Source of the DNA: Mesostigma viride
Taxonomy: Eukaryota; Streptophyta; Mesostigmatophyceae; Mesostigmatales; Mesostigmataceae
Assembly: GCA_009746045.1 (NCBI GenBank)
Contig: RPFO01002276.1
Coordinates: forward strand, 1-64,000
Direction of reading: 5' to 3'
Length of the DNA: 64,000 nt
The notes under the pieces were generated by a model. The model was not told the DNA's origin, searched no databases, and saw only the letters and a list, made by a program, of their open reading frames with translations. This document shows, one piece after another, positions 30,923 through 42,308 of the stretch; the stretch's first letter is position 1, and every line of letters starts with the position of its first letter. Both the position numbers and the translations under genes were made by a program.

Positions 30923-31057
30923 CTTGCGTCAGCTACCCTACCCCCATGGCACGCTTGGCCTTACGCTTGGTGAAGGTGGAGGGGTGGGTGCGACAGTTGG
31001 TCTGGGTTTTCATCACCCCCTTCCTCCAGTGCATGCGTGTGCTCCAACGCCTAAGCG

Positions 31058-31140
31058 GAGAAGCACACACACACACACATACACACACACACACGTCGAT
31101 CCCTTACCCACCCACCCACACACACCCACGTACACATGTA
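31058..31140. repeat. CA-rich microsatellite
   Basis: Runs of acacac and ccacccacac lead into the tetranucleotide arrays. Confidence 0.85.
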
Positions 31141-31156
31141 TCCACCCACCCATGCA

Positions 31157-31356
<200 letters not shown>

Positions 31357-31361
31357 GTCAT

Positions 31362-31842
31362 ACCCTCCCTCCCTCCCTCCCTCCCTCCCTCCCTCCCTCC
31401 CTCCCTCCCTCCCTCCCTCCCTCCCTCCCTCCCTCCTCCCTCCCTCCCTCCCTCCCTCCCTCCCTCCTCCCTCCCTCCCTCCCTCCCTCCCTCCTCCCTC
31501 CCTCCCTCCCTCCCTCCCTCCCTCCCCCTCCCTCCCTCCCTCCCTCCTCCCTCCCTCCCTCCCTCCCTCCCTCCCTCCCTCCCTCCCTCCCTCCCTCCCT
31601 CCCTCCCTCCCTCCCTCCCTCCCTCCCTCCCTCCCTCCTCCCTCCCTCCCTCCCTCCCTCCCTCCCTCCCTCCCTCCCTCCCTCCCTCCCTCCCTCCCTC
31701 CCTCCCTCCCTCCCTCCCTCCCTCCCTCCCTCCCCCTCCCTCCCTCCCTCCCTCCCTCCCTCCTCCCTCCCTCCCTCCCTCCCTCCCTCCCTCCCTCCCT
31801 CCCTCCCTCCCTCCTCCTCCTCCCTCCCTCCCTCCCTCCCCC
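31362..31842. repeat. (CCCT)n tetranucleotide array
   Basis: About 120 copies are present with occasional single-base slips (cctcctccct), which break the register repeatedly. The plus strand is pure pyrimidine, so triplex-type structure is possible. Confidence 0.97.
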
Positions 31843-32911
31843 CTCATTCATACACCCGTTCATTCATGCATGCAGCCGCTCATCATTAACACGCCTCCGT
31901 TGGGAAACTCACGGGGTATGAACTATGAAACGGGCGGTAAGAAAGGAAGAAGGAGCCGCCTCCCCAACATGCCGCCCGACAAAGGCAGCGATGGGCCGTC
32001 CAGGAGGGAAACACTGCGCTTTGCCTTGTACGCCGGGGTGCGCAGGCGACGTGCGGGCACTGTCGCGTGTAAATTTGCCTGCCCGCCCCAGTCCTTCTCG
32101 GAACGCCTCCCCAGAGCATGCCGTCATGGTAAGAGCTCTTTTCGCCCGTCGCCGGAAGCTTAAACCACAAGAATACGCCGGTTAATGACCAGAAAATGGG
32201 GGGTTGTCGACGTTATAAACCAGTAGCTGTGGTTTTTCCCGCACCCCGAGCACACTCCGGACGGGGCCAGCAAGCCCCGCCCGCAGGATAAACACCGGGC
32301 GATGTTGCTGCGCCCAAGGGAAGTCATATAGCTGCAAGAAAAGACGTAAAAGCGATTAAAAGCACGACATGCAGTGTTGCCCCTGTCAGCGCTCCTATAA
32401 TTCTCACTTTTTCGCGGAAGGGGCGTAAAAATCGGAAACGCAAAATTAAGGGAAATCCATCGCTGGGTTTCTTTGAAATGATGTTAGGAACTGGTAGAAT
32501 GTGTTCATGACCAACGAGAGCATGTTTTTCCTGTCTGTGTTTTACCTTGCACACACACGGGTCGGGCCGGTTGGTGTGCAAAACGCCCGCCTGCTGCCCA
32601 CGTGCCCTCGCTGCAGAAAAAAAAGAAACTGTTTTTCAGGTTTTTTAATGTACGATACTTTTCCTTATGTAATCAACGTCCGAACAAGCGAAATAACGTC
32701 CAAAATGGTTGCGTAATCAGCTCGCAATAAATTTTCGCGTCACCATAGCCGTGCACACCGAATTTCAGTCAACATTGCACGCGCGCACCGAATTTCGTCA
32801 ACTTTCGCGCGGGAATTACCGGGGTGTGCAAGGCGCGGCGCCGGACTGATGTGATGGCTGCCATGGCGGCAGTGACTACTGAATGATTCAACTGAGGTAG
32901 GGCTATTCTAG
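31843..32911. other. Intergenic stretch, no gene seen
   Basis: Short frames on both strands lack domain features. A local near duplicate (caccgaatttcRgtcaac) occurs at about 32757 and 32787. Confidence 0.55.
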
Positions 32912-34200
32912 CGGCCGCTGCCGGGGCATCCACAATTCCACATCTTGTGGTTGATCGTCAGGTCCCCGCCCCTCTAGTACACGTGCGTACCTTGGGCTTC
33001 CGGGGGGTCGATCCTGCTTGTGGCGGGGCCGGTACCGGCGTACGTATATTCCGGCCACAGGTCGCTGCTGAGCACTGCTGCTGCTGAGCGGGGTTCAGGT
33101 CGTCGTCCAGCGTCCAGGTGCTAGGTCGTGCAACCTCTTGCGACGAGAGAGCGGAACCGGCGCTGCAGTGTCCTCAGGGGAGGGGAAGGTGAGCAGGACT
33201 GGTGGGGGAGCCGCCTTGTCCCGTACGTGAGTGGCGGGGAAGGCGGCGGCTCCCGCGCAGTTCTACCTCATATGCACCTACCATGCCCATGACAATCGGG
33301 GTACTGAAGAAGCTGGTCCTTGAGCTCGTCCGCAAGGGTCGGGTTGAGGTCTCACCTAGCTGGCTTCTGGGGGAAGCTACTCAGTGAGGCAGCACCACTC
33401 GGCACTCGCGGCAAGCGTGGTCGGCGGCCTCGACCCGTTGTTCGGCCTGCCAGCGGTGGTGGTCCACATCCAGCTCCTGCATGCAGTTTCGTGGCGATGG
33501 CGTCAGTGGTTGAGGTGGTCGCTGACCGCAGCAGGTCGATCAGCATCTAGGAGAGCGGCGGGAGGTCGCCAGCATCCTGCCGGGGTGCATGGCTGGCCGG
33601 ATGCGATGGTGGCCGTCTGCTCCGCTATCCTTGGGACCCAGCTGTGTGGCCAGGGCCTAGCTCCGACGGTGTTCACAGTGATGGCTTCAAGCTTCTTCAT
33701 GAGCACGCCTCACTTTCCCGGCTCCACATGGTTGAGGCGGGAGAGGAGGGCGGCGTGTGCATCCTGGAGGCCTGCGCGCCGTGGTCTGCAGCGCCCGGCC
33801 GGCCGTGAGCTGAGGTTGAAGCTTGTGGGCGACCTTGGTTTCCGTACGTTGGAGACCTTGGCCTCCACCGTGTTGAGCGCCGTGGTTATCAATGTAATCT
33901 TATAGATCGGCCAGCGGCCAGGTCACGTGCTCCTCCAGCACTGCTCGGATGTCATCATATCCTTGCCTGCAGAGGGAGGGAGCGGATGTGGCTGCCGGCT
34001 ACGCAGGCCGGGCTAGGGCCGGGTTGCGGAGCTTAGCGACAATGTCTAAAACAGTTGGCCAGCTGGAAGAAGCTGCACCTGTAGGATAGCGAGGCGGCCG
34101 GTGGTTGAGATCTGGCCTGGCGAGGAACCCCTCCAGGTTGTCGGCGGGTGATGGGCCGGCCCAAGGGGCCCAAGGAGCTTGCACGTACGTGTGAGGCGCA
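32912..34200. repeat. Unclassified repeat unit, inverted partner of 25.4-26.7 kb
   Basis: It is similar in reverse complement to 25397-26690 along most of its length, with extra short insertions (for example around 33040-33090). The plus-strand frame 33384-33905 holds GDLGFRTLETLAS and AVVINVIL, matched by minus-strand residues of the partner (VLETLAS, YVINVILIL). Both copies are broken in frame. Confidence 0.55.
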
Positions 34201-35092
34201 AGGTTGAAGTGACCATGCGCGGTGATCCGGTGCGACGGACCCTTGGCCGGGGTGGTCAGCGTATATACGGCCGGCATCGATGACGAAAGAACGCCAGCAC
34301 TTGCGCACAGGTATGTATAAGTAAGTAAGTACGTGAAGCTAGCCGTGAACATGCACTGAAGGCATGCCACGGAGCCGGTACCTGTGCACAAGTATATGTA
34401 GTCCAAGCTAACGCACCGCCGCGGCGGCCGGGAGTACCGAGCCAGCGCCGCCAGGCTGCGCGCGGGGCCCACATTAAAGGTCACTAGCGCATGCATCAGC
34501 TAGGTGGCTTAGCAAACAGCGTATCGGCAGCTGTCAAGTGAACCTCAGTGAGTAGTTGCTCAATGAGCCCGGCTCCTTCAGCAACAAACCCCTGGGGGTG
34601 TTGCATATGGTATTAATTGCTATCGGTTAGGGGCGGCACGGTGCGTAATTATAAGATACACCCGATGATGATGGTGGTCCAGGTGCACCCACAGTAGGTG
34701 GCAGTTTACATCGATCCCCCCACCTGCAGGTTGTAGCTCAGAACATGTATTAAAAACCACATGCCCCTTCGCAGGGATATGTGTTACAGGGATTCTCCCG
34801 ATTTCTGGCCTGCGCTGGTTGTCTCCTTGACATATACTCCCCACGGCTCCAGATATGTTCTTAATTATACTGTGAGACAACTATGCATGCCAGAGGTCCT
34901 TAATAGCTCGAAGCTGCGCCGGCCACGCTGGATCGCCAACTAAGTTTTTGCGTGCCGACAATCGCGAGGCAGCATTTGGTCTGTTGTGAGACAACTGTTT
35001 GCTGCTTGCCTCGACGTGATCGATCGATGCCAGCGTACTAGCTTATACATGGACTGCGCTCCGTACCGCATTAAGTTTGACTGAGAATCTTC
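34201..35092. other. Intergenic stretch, no gene seen
   Basis: Mixed unique sequence without a recognisable feature, apart from a short gtaagtaagta run near 34317-34330. Confidence 0.55.
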
Positions 35093-35222
35093 ATTAAGAT
35101 CACTCAGCTCCCAAGAAGACCAGCATTTGATTGAATACAATAAGTGGAGCCCTGCCACAAATGCAGCAGTTAACAGTGGCCTTAAGGTTTCTCAATCCGC
35201 ACGCGGAAGCAAGAAGCCTCCA
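35093..35222 (-). repeat. Repeat B2 of NA2
   Basis: This 130-bp copy matches B1 (41343-41472). Confidence 0.9.
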
Positions 35223-35237
35223 GGGTGGGAGGGAGGG

Positions 35238-35733
35238 GAAAGAAACAATTGCGGATCATTGCCTGCCTAGCTTGCTTAAGGCATGGCCCGCCGACACACA
35301 AGCTGACATCATCCTAAATTAATTAACACCGGCATGCGTCACACACCGGCCTGAACAGTGCTGAAAACGCCACTACAAACAGCGTGGCCACGCACCCCCA
35401 GGCTAGTGCGTTAACCGTACAGGTAGTTGTACAAGGTTCCCAAGACTGACAACCATAAAACGCGCCCATCGACCCCTTGGGCCGGTCCGAATCCACTATA
35501 CAATAATTAATCACGACTCACTAAATAACCCAAATCAGCCAAAGATTCGGTAAGCAACCAGCCGACCCTACAGGTCCCCACCTAACCTCAGCTGGTGCAA
35601 CCAAACACGAATCTTTGCAAGTGAAGTCGTATAAAACCTACAATTAATTTTCTCGGACCGCTAATTAATAGCCACCGACCCTTATAAACAACCGGGTCAT
35701 CCAAGGAAAATTCGGGCGAGCAGGAAACCCTTT
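35238..35733 (-). repeat. Repeat A2 of NA2, first segment
   Basis: These 496 bp match 42309-42804. The remainder of the repeat lies beyond the inserted element at 41230-41345. Confidence 0.9.
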
Positions 35734-35868
35734 CTATTAACCGTGGAACTCCAGGGTAACCAGACTCTTTATTAAAACAATGAGTGGAGCACATACAAAA
35801 GGCAGGCCACATCCCGGCCGCCGATGCTCATGGGAACACTTATTGCTTGGCAAAGGCTAGCCTTACCC
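35732..35868 (-). repeat. Repeat B2 of DIRS copy 2
   Basis: This 137-bp copy matches B1 (36325-36461). Confidence 0.92.
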
Positions 35869-35893
35869 CCAAACACGCAGGGAGGGTGGGCGG

Positions 35894-36326
35894 GAAAAGA
35901 AAAGAGGCCGACCTTAGCTAGGTGGGTTTGTTTTTGTCCTTTTTTGCGTGTCATGCGGCCTTGGCCCGGACGGCATTTTTTCGCCACGCAAATGTTGCGT
36001 CTGAACAAATGACGCCATGTGGCGTTCTAATTGCCGGCAGCTTACGTAAGGCTGCCGGGGCTATTAGGTCACATATTGCGTGAGAGAAAGAATCTAGATC
36101 TAGTTAATCACTACGCCATGAGCCAAGAAACCTAGACAGTGGCAGGTTTATATCTCAACGTAGCTCCTGCCACCTGGCCAAGAAAAACTGGCCAAAGCTT
36201 TGGCCACGACTGATCCGGATCAGGCCGCACCGGCCTCAAAAGGTTGTCACGTGAACCCAATAACCTAGCTATAGCGGCTACCCTTCCATCTCACTATAAA
36301 GAAACTATGTTCAGAGAACCACGATT
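35894..36326 (-). repeat. Repeat A2 of DIRS copy 2
   Basis: It matches A1 (40795-41229) apart from two 1-bp indels and single substitutions. Confidence 0.92.
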
Positions 36327-36461
36327 CTATTAACCGTGGAACTCCAGGGTAACCAGACTCTTTATTAAAACAATGAGTGGAGCACATACAAAAGGCAGGC
36401 CACATCCCGGCCGCCGATGCTCATGGGAACACTTATTGCTTGGCAAAGGCTAGCCTTACCC
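36325..36461 (-). repeat. Repeat B1 of DIRS copy 2
   Basis: It is joined to A2 at the TT core and contains ctttattaaaac, the reverse of an AATAAAG-type signal. Confidence 0.92.
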
Positions 36462-36533
36462 TTATATCCCTCCCTGGCGATCCATGCCAGGGGCAAAGAA
36501 CCTAGCATAATGACAGAGAAATGAACAACCAAA

Positions 36534-39500
36534 TTAGGTGGAGGGCAATTTCAAAATAGCCCGCCAGGCCCGAGGGGGGCAGGCGGCCATGGCCCGAAGA
36601 ATAACCTCAGGCAGCTGCACCTCCAAACTGCGGTGCAAGCCCACATAATGGGCAACCGTGGAGCTGCTAAGCCAGCGCCCCCGGCCCTGGATGTCCCCCA
36701 TGCTGCGACCCGCGAGGAAATCGTGAGTGGCACCTCCATGCCGCAGCCCGTGAATGGTGAAAATCTGGGCGACCCCCAAGGCCTGACTCGCAGCCTGCCA
36801 AATGCGCCGGAATTGCGGGTAGGTGAAAGGGAACACGGCCTCCCAAGCGTGCTTACCCGCGATGCAGTGACGGAGGATGGTTTCAGACATCACATCTTCT
36901 ACCACCACTGACTGAGTCTTGCCCTTAGAGGTCTTGGTAGACCTCAGCAGTAGGGCGCCCCGTTGAGCCGGCCCAAGCCGAACGTCAGGCTGGAGGCGCA
37001 CATGGCCAACACGGAGGTTCAGCGCCTCCGAGATTCGCAGGTAATGGCGGAACACGATGACAACCAGCAGGCCCGCAAGGCGCTGACCTTGCATGACCAT
37101 CGTGCTGGCAAGTGCAAACGCCGCCTCCCATGGAATGGGAGGAGGGGCACGGGGGGGCACAAGTGTTTTCCACCCAGCGAGGACGCCACGGGCCAAGTCC
37201 CACCGCTTCACCATACCGGGATAATAAAGTTGCAACCCCATCAAGGCATTGACACACACTTGGCGGCTGTACCCCCGAAAATGAGCCCAGGCGACATACG
37301 CACAAAATGTCTCCTCAAGGGTGTCAGCTCGTGACGATGACCCGTCCGCCCGCCCACCAGCCTCCCACCAAGTCAAGAGGGAATCAAGACCACGACGGTA
37401 GGCCAGCAAAGTAGCCGGCTTTACTTTCCCCTCTAGCAATGGAAGGTAGCTAACAGGTGCAGGGGGCCCCGGGTTAGGATGGATGCCTTCCGCGGTCAGG
37501 TCGCGCACCCAGCCTGCCAAGAAAGTCGCCATGGATTGGCCGCGAGAAACGCCATCGGCTGGTTGAAGTGCACTCGGCGTCCACACCCACTGGGAACGAC
37601 TCCCCGTGGCGAGGGTCAGCGCGCACAAGCGGCGGCACTGCTTGTTGAGCTTGTGGGATGAGGACCGCCCCTTAGCCAAGCAGCCCAACGCCGCGGTGGA
37701 GTCCACCAACCTCACCACCCGCTTGCCTCGGTTTGCCAAGCTGCGCGCACTCCTCTCCACGCCCTTCACTGCAGCCCGCACCTCCTTCTCGTTGATGTGC
37801 ATCCCCGGATCCCGCCAACGACTCCGGACCCCAACCCGCCATTGCTGGCTAGTGATTGCTTGTTGCGCCCGCGCGCTCAGTGGCCTAGGGCCAGCGTAGG
37901 CCACCTCACTTGGTATGAGCAAAGTCGGGTACCCCCGCACCTCTCGTGCCCTCGCCAGCTCCGTCACATCGCCCGGCTCCATGGTTGCGTACACGACACC
38001 TTGCCCGTAGGTGGACGCGTCAGATGCAACCACCTCACGGGCCAAAGGTGCGCTTCGGTCAACCCTTAGCATGGGAGCCAAGGCCAGGGCACACTCTAAC
38101 TCCTCCCGCACCCCGGCCCACAGCACCCAGGATCGCTGCCCCCACCCTTGCAGGCTGATGAATTTGAAACATTGCTGCCAAATGGACAAGCAGCTGCGGC
38201 TTAACATCTGCAGCCACAACCACCGCCCCAAGACGGCAGCCAGCCCCTCGGCCGTAGCTCGGCCTCGAGTGAGTATAGCCTGCGTGTGGGCGATCACAAG
38301 GTTGAGCTGCTTGACCGTTGGTTCCAGCACGCCGTTCCGTCGGTGCACCACCCCTAGGGCTTCTAGCTCGTCCCCTTCCAGGCTCGCCATCTTAGTCTTC
38401 TCCTTAGACGGCACAAGGTTGTTAGGGAGGTAGCCTTCCTCAATAGCGCGCGTGATGAGCTGGTTCACCGCCTCGCAGGTCCGCCCGTTGCTGGCCACCA
38501 AGTCATCAATAGTGATGGACAGCATGGGGGCAGGGGGGTTTTCCAGGTCAATCTGAAGCTCCCCGGCGCGCTCCTCCTTGTACTCGATGGCCAAGCGCAG
38601 TGGCTGGCCACACTCGTCGCGCACCAAGGTGAGCTCACCTGCGCTTGAGAGGTAGTTGACCTGGCGCCTCGGATCCAGGGCACCGGTCATGTAGAGCACC
38701 ATCTCATGGATGGCCTCCCCCAGCGCCACCGCATGGGAATGTCCCATGGCCAGCACCTTGAGCACGGGCCACACCTTCCGCCTGGGCCCTGCCAGACCTA
38801 CGCTAGTCGACCACACACTAGGAAGCCCTTGGTAGTCCCACCACCACTCGGGCACCTCGATGGAATAGTAGTATGACACGAGGTCGCTCTTGGCGCAGTA
38901 GCACCAGCCTTTGATGTAGACCTCCACGAGGATGCCCAGGTGGGGTAGCAGGATCTTGGGGGGGTCCACCCACAGCAGGTTGCCCAGCTTCCTGTTGACG
39001 ATGAACCGAAGCTCACCCACCCCCTTGGCCACTCCAAAGCAGCCATCCACCCACTTGGGCCGCCTCTCCCGGAACGCCACCATGCCCACGCCCGCTGCCC
39101 GGCTCATGAGCTTGCCCCATTCAGCCATGGAGCATCCCCGGCTGGGCTTGGGCACATTCCAATACTTTGCGCTCGCCACGACCGCTGGCTTGATGCAGTT
39201 CTCTTCGCTGGCATATATCTCCCGCCAGCTCGGCCGCATAGCCAACAGGTCGAGCAGCCGTGCCTTCCCCGCCACCTCCGCCTTTGGTAGACTCACCGCG
39301 TCCGCGCGCAGTTGTTCATACTTATTCTGCTTCCCATATATTGCATCAGCACCTTCTTGCTCCTGGCCTGTCGCAACGCCCCCTACGCGGCGACTGTGCC
39401 AGGTGCAGTGCCTCTTGACCCTCGCAAGGGCCTCCTCCCTCCCCTTAGAGCACGCCCCTCTAGGGTTAGGAGGAGGGTCTTGCCCCCCTCCCCACAGCCA

Positions 39501-39650
39501 ATTAAGCCAACGCACTACCTTGCATTGCAGTGTGTACTCGCGGTGGCGGCGCGTGGCACGCTGTCGCCGGCGTGCCGATCTCACCCTGCCCCACGCGGTG
39601 TACGCTGGCCTAAGTGGGTATGGCAGCGGGAAAAGGGAGCGGTCCCGCTG
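36534..39650 (-). CDS. pol: DIRS-type Pol: RT, RNase H, 2A-like motif, tyrosine recombinase (intact frame)
   Basis: One open frame covers all domains. Its ATG-proximal part (to 39788) overlaps the gag end and is not conserved. Similarity to copy 1 begins near TAWGRVRSARRRQRATRR (about 39615), but the ATG used there is replaced (agg), so the true start is unclear. RT shows SITIDDLVASNG (IDDL at 38499-38510). RNase H shows VVASDAS, HINEKEV, VDSTAALG and the PSALQPADGVSR ending. GIHPNPGP follows at 37464-37487. The recombinase has R in YLRISEALNL, HGLRHGG (H codon 36750-36752) and HYVGLHRSLE with the nucleophilic Tyr. All four catalytic residues of the R-H-R-Y set are present. It is predicted to reverse-transcribe element RNA and integrate a circular DNA. 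Loss of the start codon is the main doubt about function. Confidence 0.9.
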   Translation of the reverse strand, partial: QRDRSLFPLPYPLRPAYTAWGRVRSARRRQRATRRHREYTLQCKVVRWLNWLWGGGQDPPPNPRGACSKGREEALARVKRHCTWHSRRVGGVATGQEQEGADAIYGKQNKYEQLRADAVSLPKAEVAGKARLLDLLAMRPSWREIYASEENCIKPAVVASAKYWNVPKPSRGCSMAEWGKLMSRAAGVGMVAFRERRPKWVDGCFGVAKGVGELRFIVNRKLGNLLWVDPPKILLPHLGILVEVYIKGWCYCAKSDLVSYYYSIEVPEWWWDYQGLPSVWSTSVGLAGPRRKVWPVLKVLAMGHSHAVALGEAIHEMVLYMTGALDPRRQVNYLSSAGELTLVRDECGQPLRLAIEYKEERAGELQIDLENPPAPMLSITIDDLVASNGRTCEAVNQLITRAIEEGYLPNNLVPSKEKTKMASLEGDELEALGVVHRRNGVLEPTVKQLNLVIAHTQAILTRGRATAEGLAAVLGRWLWLQMLSRSCLSIWQQCFKFISLQGWGQRSWVLWAGVREELECALALAPMLRVDRSAPLAREVVASDASTYGQGVVYATMEPGDVTELARAREVRGYPTLLIPSEVAYAGPRPLSARAQQAITSQQWRVGVRSRWRDPGMHINEKEVRAAVKGVERSARSLANRGKRVVRLVDSTAALGCLAKGRSSSHKLNKQCRRLCALTLATGSRSQWVWTPSALQPADGVSRGQSMATFLAGWVRDLTAEGIHPNPGPPAPVSYLPLLEGKVKPATLLAYRRGLDSLLTWWEAGGRADGSSSRADTLEETFCAYVAWAHFRGYSRQVCVNALMGLQLYYPGMVKRWDLARGVLAGWKTLVPPRAPPPIPWEAAFALASTMVMQGQRLAGLLVVIVFRHYLRISEALNLRVGHVRLQPDVRLGPAQRGALLLRSTKTSKGKTQSVVVEDVMSETILRHCIAGKHAWEAVFPFTYPQFRRIWQAASQALGVAQIFTIHGLRHGGATHDFLAGRSMGDIQGRGRWLSSSTVAHYVGLHRSLEVQLPEVILRAMAACPPRAWRAILKLPST
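37464..37487 (-). other. 2A-like motif GIHPNPGP
   Basis: It lies at the RNase H / recombinase junction of copy 2, at the same place as GVHPNPGP in copy 1, although the surrounding residues differ. Confidence 0.6.
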
Positions 39651-39663
39651 GGATTCTATTTCC

Positions 39664-40707
39664 CTACTTGTTGAGCCTTGCTGAGCTTGTCCAAGAGGAT
39701 GGCAGTTTGGAGAGCTGCCTTGACAGCCGGGGTGGCTGACAGTGCAGCCTCCTCCCCCAATGGCAGGAGGTGGCTGGCCACCTTCCACCCCCCCCTCCTT
39801 GCCCTTCCACCTGCAGCAAGGCCGCCACCACCCTCATTAGGTACTCCATGCCCACAAGCTCCCCGGCTGCTGAGCCCAGCTCCTTGAGAAGGGTGTCCAT
39901 GGCCAATGCAATGTTCATGACAATTTTCCTGTTCTCCATGTTCCGCCAATTTCCAGGCTTTACCGTCATGACCCACGACCGGATTCCCATCCCATTGTCG
40001 CTGGCGTCCTCCAACACCCCCGGCAGCACCCGCTCCGAAACCCGATATTTCACGCTCTTGGCTCGGCTTGGCAGCGCCACCCCTTTCGAGGCCTTGAAGT
40101 GGCTTCCCGCCCCCTCCATTCCTCCCAGCGCTGCCTTCAAACCTTGCATGAATTTCTCGGCTGCGACCTCCCCCTCCTCGTCCTCCTCGTCGTCCTGATT
40201 TTCGGTTTCCGGAGGTGCCCCAACGAATGTCGCCAACCTCGCCCTCATTTCCTTTCCGACAGCCCCCCCACCTGCCGAAACCTTGGCCGCGCCTTTCGGC
40301 TTGGCCATTTTTCGCTGCGCAGGTGTCGTTGGTGGCAGCGCCTGATCCTCCTCGTCCGCCGCGAGATCTGCCACGGCCAGCAGTTTTGCCACCAACGTTC
40401 CGTTTGGGTCACGTGCGTCCAACACGTCGCCAACATCAACGTGATCGGCCAGCAACTGCACGACAGACTTCAGCTGGCTCGAGCTCCACGAGCTGGCGTC
40501 CGTCACCCAGTCCTCGGCACCGAAGACCTGCTCGACTGCCCCCACCGCCTCTGCGGGGCTGATGCACTTGGCGAGCAGAGTGGCGAGCTGCTTCTTTTTG
40601 GCGCTGAAGGCGACTGGCGCGTGACTGGCGGCAGCAGCCCGCGGTGTGGGCGTCCCGTCCTCCCCGCGCGCTGCCTGCCCTCCTGTAGCTTTGCGCCCCT
40701 TCGGCAT
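39664..40707 (-). pseudogene. gag: Gag-like protein of DIRS copy 2, frameshifted near its C-terminus
   Basis: The ATG at 40707 (MPKGRKATGG) lies 88 nt inside A1. The protein aligns with the copy-1 gag: a helical domain with EDWVTDASSWSSSQLKSVV, a Lys/Ala-rich linker, an acidic run (DDEEDEEGE), and the C-terminal domain with NIALAMDTLLKELGSAAGEL. After about residue 303 the expected ending (GWKVASHLLPLG and SKAQQ) is found in another frame, 39656-39976. The change lies at a run of eight C on the plus strand (39788-39795, G on the coding strand), so a one-base slip or read error is likely. Confidence 0.8.
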
Positions 40708-40794
40708 TGCTGCTCAGGGCCAAAAATGGCTCCGACAGTACAGGTTCGTCAAACCAGAGGTTCGTTTCCCCTGGCTTGCTGTCGCCGCCCTCGT

Positions 40795-41229
40795 GAAAAG
40801 AAAAGAGGCCGACCTTAGCTAGGTGGGTTTGTTTTTGTCCTTTTTTGCGTGTCATGCGGCCTTGGCCCGGACGGCATTTTTTCGCCACGCAAATGTTGCG
40901 TCTGAACAAATGACGCAATGTGGCGTTCTAATTGCCGGCAGCTTACGTAAGGCTGCCGGGGCTATTAGGTCACATATTGCGTGAGAGAAAGAATCTAGAT
41001 CTAGTTAATCACTACGCCATGAGCCAAGAAACCTAGACAGTGGCAGGTTTATATCTCAACGTAGCTCCTGCCACCTGGCCAAGAAAAAACTGGCCAAAGC
41101 TTTGGCCACGACTGATCCGGATCAGGCCGCACCGGCCTCAAAAGGTTTGTCACGTGAACCCAATAACCTAGCTATAGCGGCTACCCTTCCATCTCACTAT
41201 AAAGAAACTATGTTCAGAGAACCACGATT
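40795..41229 (-). repeat. Repeat A1 of DIRS copy 2
   Basis: This is the 435-bp 5' end of the element on the minus strand. Its outer end carries the shared terminal motif ending cgatt. Confidence 0.92.
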
Positions 41230-41345
41230 GTACAGATCGAATTAGTCAGCCCATGTCGCAGACAGCCTTCCACATCCAGGCCAAGGCATGGCGGCCTTAT
41301 CTTTCCCGCATGCGTTAATTAAACTATATTCAGAGAAAACCGATT
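41230..41345 (-). repeat. Repeat A2 of NA2, second segment
   Basis: These 116 bp match 42805-42920. Together with 35238-35733 they restore the 612-bp A repeat. Confidence 0.9.
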
Positions 41346-41472
41346 AAGATCACTCAGCTCCCAAGAAGACCAGCATTTGATTGAATACAATAAGTGGAGC
41401 CCTGCCACAAATGCAGCAGTTAACAGTGGCCTTAAGGTTTCTCAATCCGCACGCGGAAGCAAGAAGCCTCCA
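41343..41472 (-). repeat. Repeat B1 of NA2
   Basis: This 130-bp copy is joined to A2 across ATT. Confidence 0.9.
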
Positions 41473-42308
41473 CCCAATTACCCCCCCCTGGCGCCAACCC
41501 CATTGCGCCGATTAAACTCATGACCACCGTGCGCGAAAGAGCGTGTCGCAACATCTTAAATGGCGACTCAGCCCGCGCTAGGCTATATTAACCCCCGCAG
41601 GGGCCCGCTGGTTACAATGCGACACAAGCCGGTGACCACCCCAAAAGCAAGCCCTCAAAAAGAGCCAGCATTTCGCAATTCCGGAACCGTCCAAAAAGGA
41701 AAGAGGTTTTACGACACCATAATAGACTGAGCCGCGCAGCAGGTGCTGAGACGAAAAGGAACGACAAAGGTCTGGCGTAGCCTCGCCTCCCTGAGACGCC
41801 CTCCCCAACTCGAGTCTCGCAATAGGGAAATTTCTAGCTTCGGAGCGCAACTTTCGCGCGGCTCCTATTGTCCCCAACCACCCCTCCTCGGCAGGGGCAG
41901 CTGGACAACTGACCTGCCGCCACCAAAAAATATTTTATGACAAAAAAAGGTCGTTGCTGACAGGAACCTGGTTCGGGACCTTTTGAGTCCAGGTCACGTC
42001 CCACGCACCATCGCAAGGTGGCAAGCCTGCGATGTGACACTAGAGCTGTTTTAGAACCTTATAAACAGCTCCGCCGAAGCTGGCCAAACCGCCGGAGTAG
42101 CGCCCCATCCTTCGCCCATGTCAAAAAGACCCGCAGCCGGGGAAAACGACATGGGGGTAAATTTAAATTTTCTTTCCGTTGCACGACCAACTATACTATG
42201 CTTGGTCGAACAACTTAGCGGTTGTGCCACCATCTGCCTCGGCTACAAGACAGATGCAACCCGCGCTAGAATGTGCAATTTTGCACAGGCGGCCATTGCC
42301 GCCATTCT

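Larger units (their letters stand above)
35732..41229 (-). mobile_element. DIRS-order (PAT-like) retrotransposon, copy 2
   Basis: On the minus strand the layout is A1 (40795-41229), gag, pol, B1 (36325-36461), A2 (35894-36326), B2 (35732-35868). The A and B repeats differ from those of copy 1, but the outer 35 bp (aaactatgttcagagaacc.cgatt) and the proteins are clearly related, so these are two subfamilies. A TT dinucleotide is shared by the circle-like joint, both flanks and the empty site (cccTTTgtac in A1 of NA2). Here pol is one intact frame including the recombinase, whereas gag is frameshifted. Confidence 0.92.
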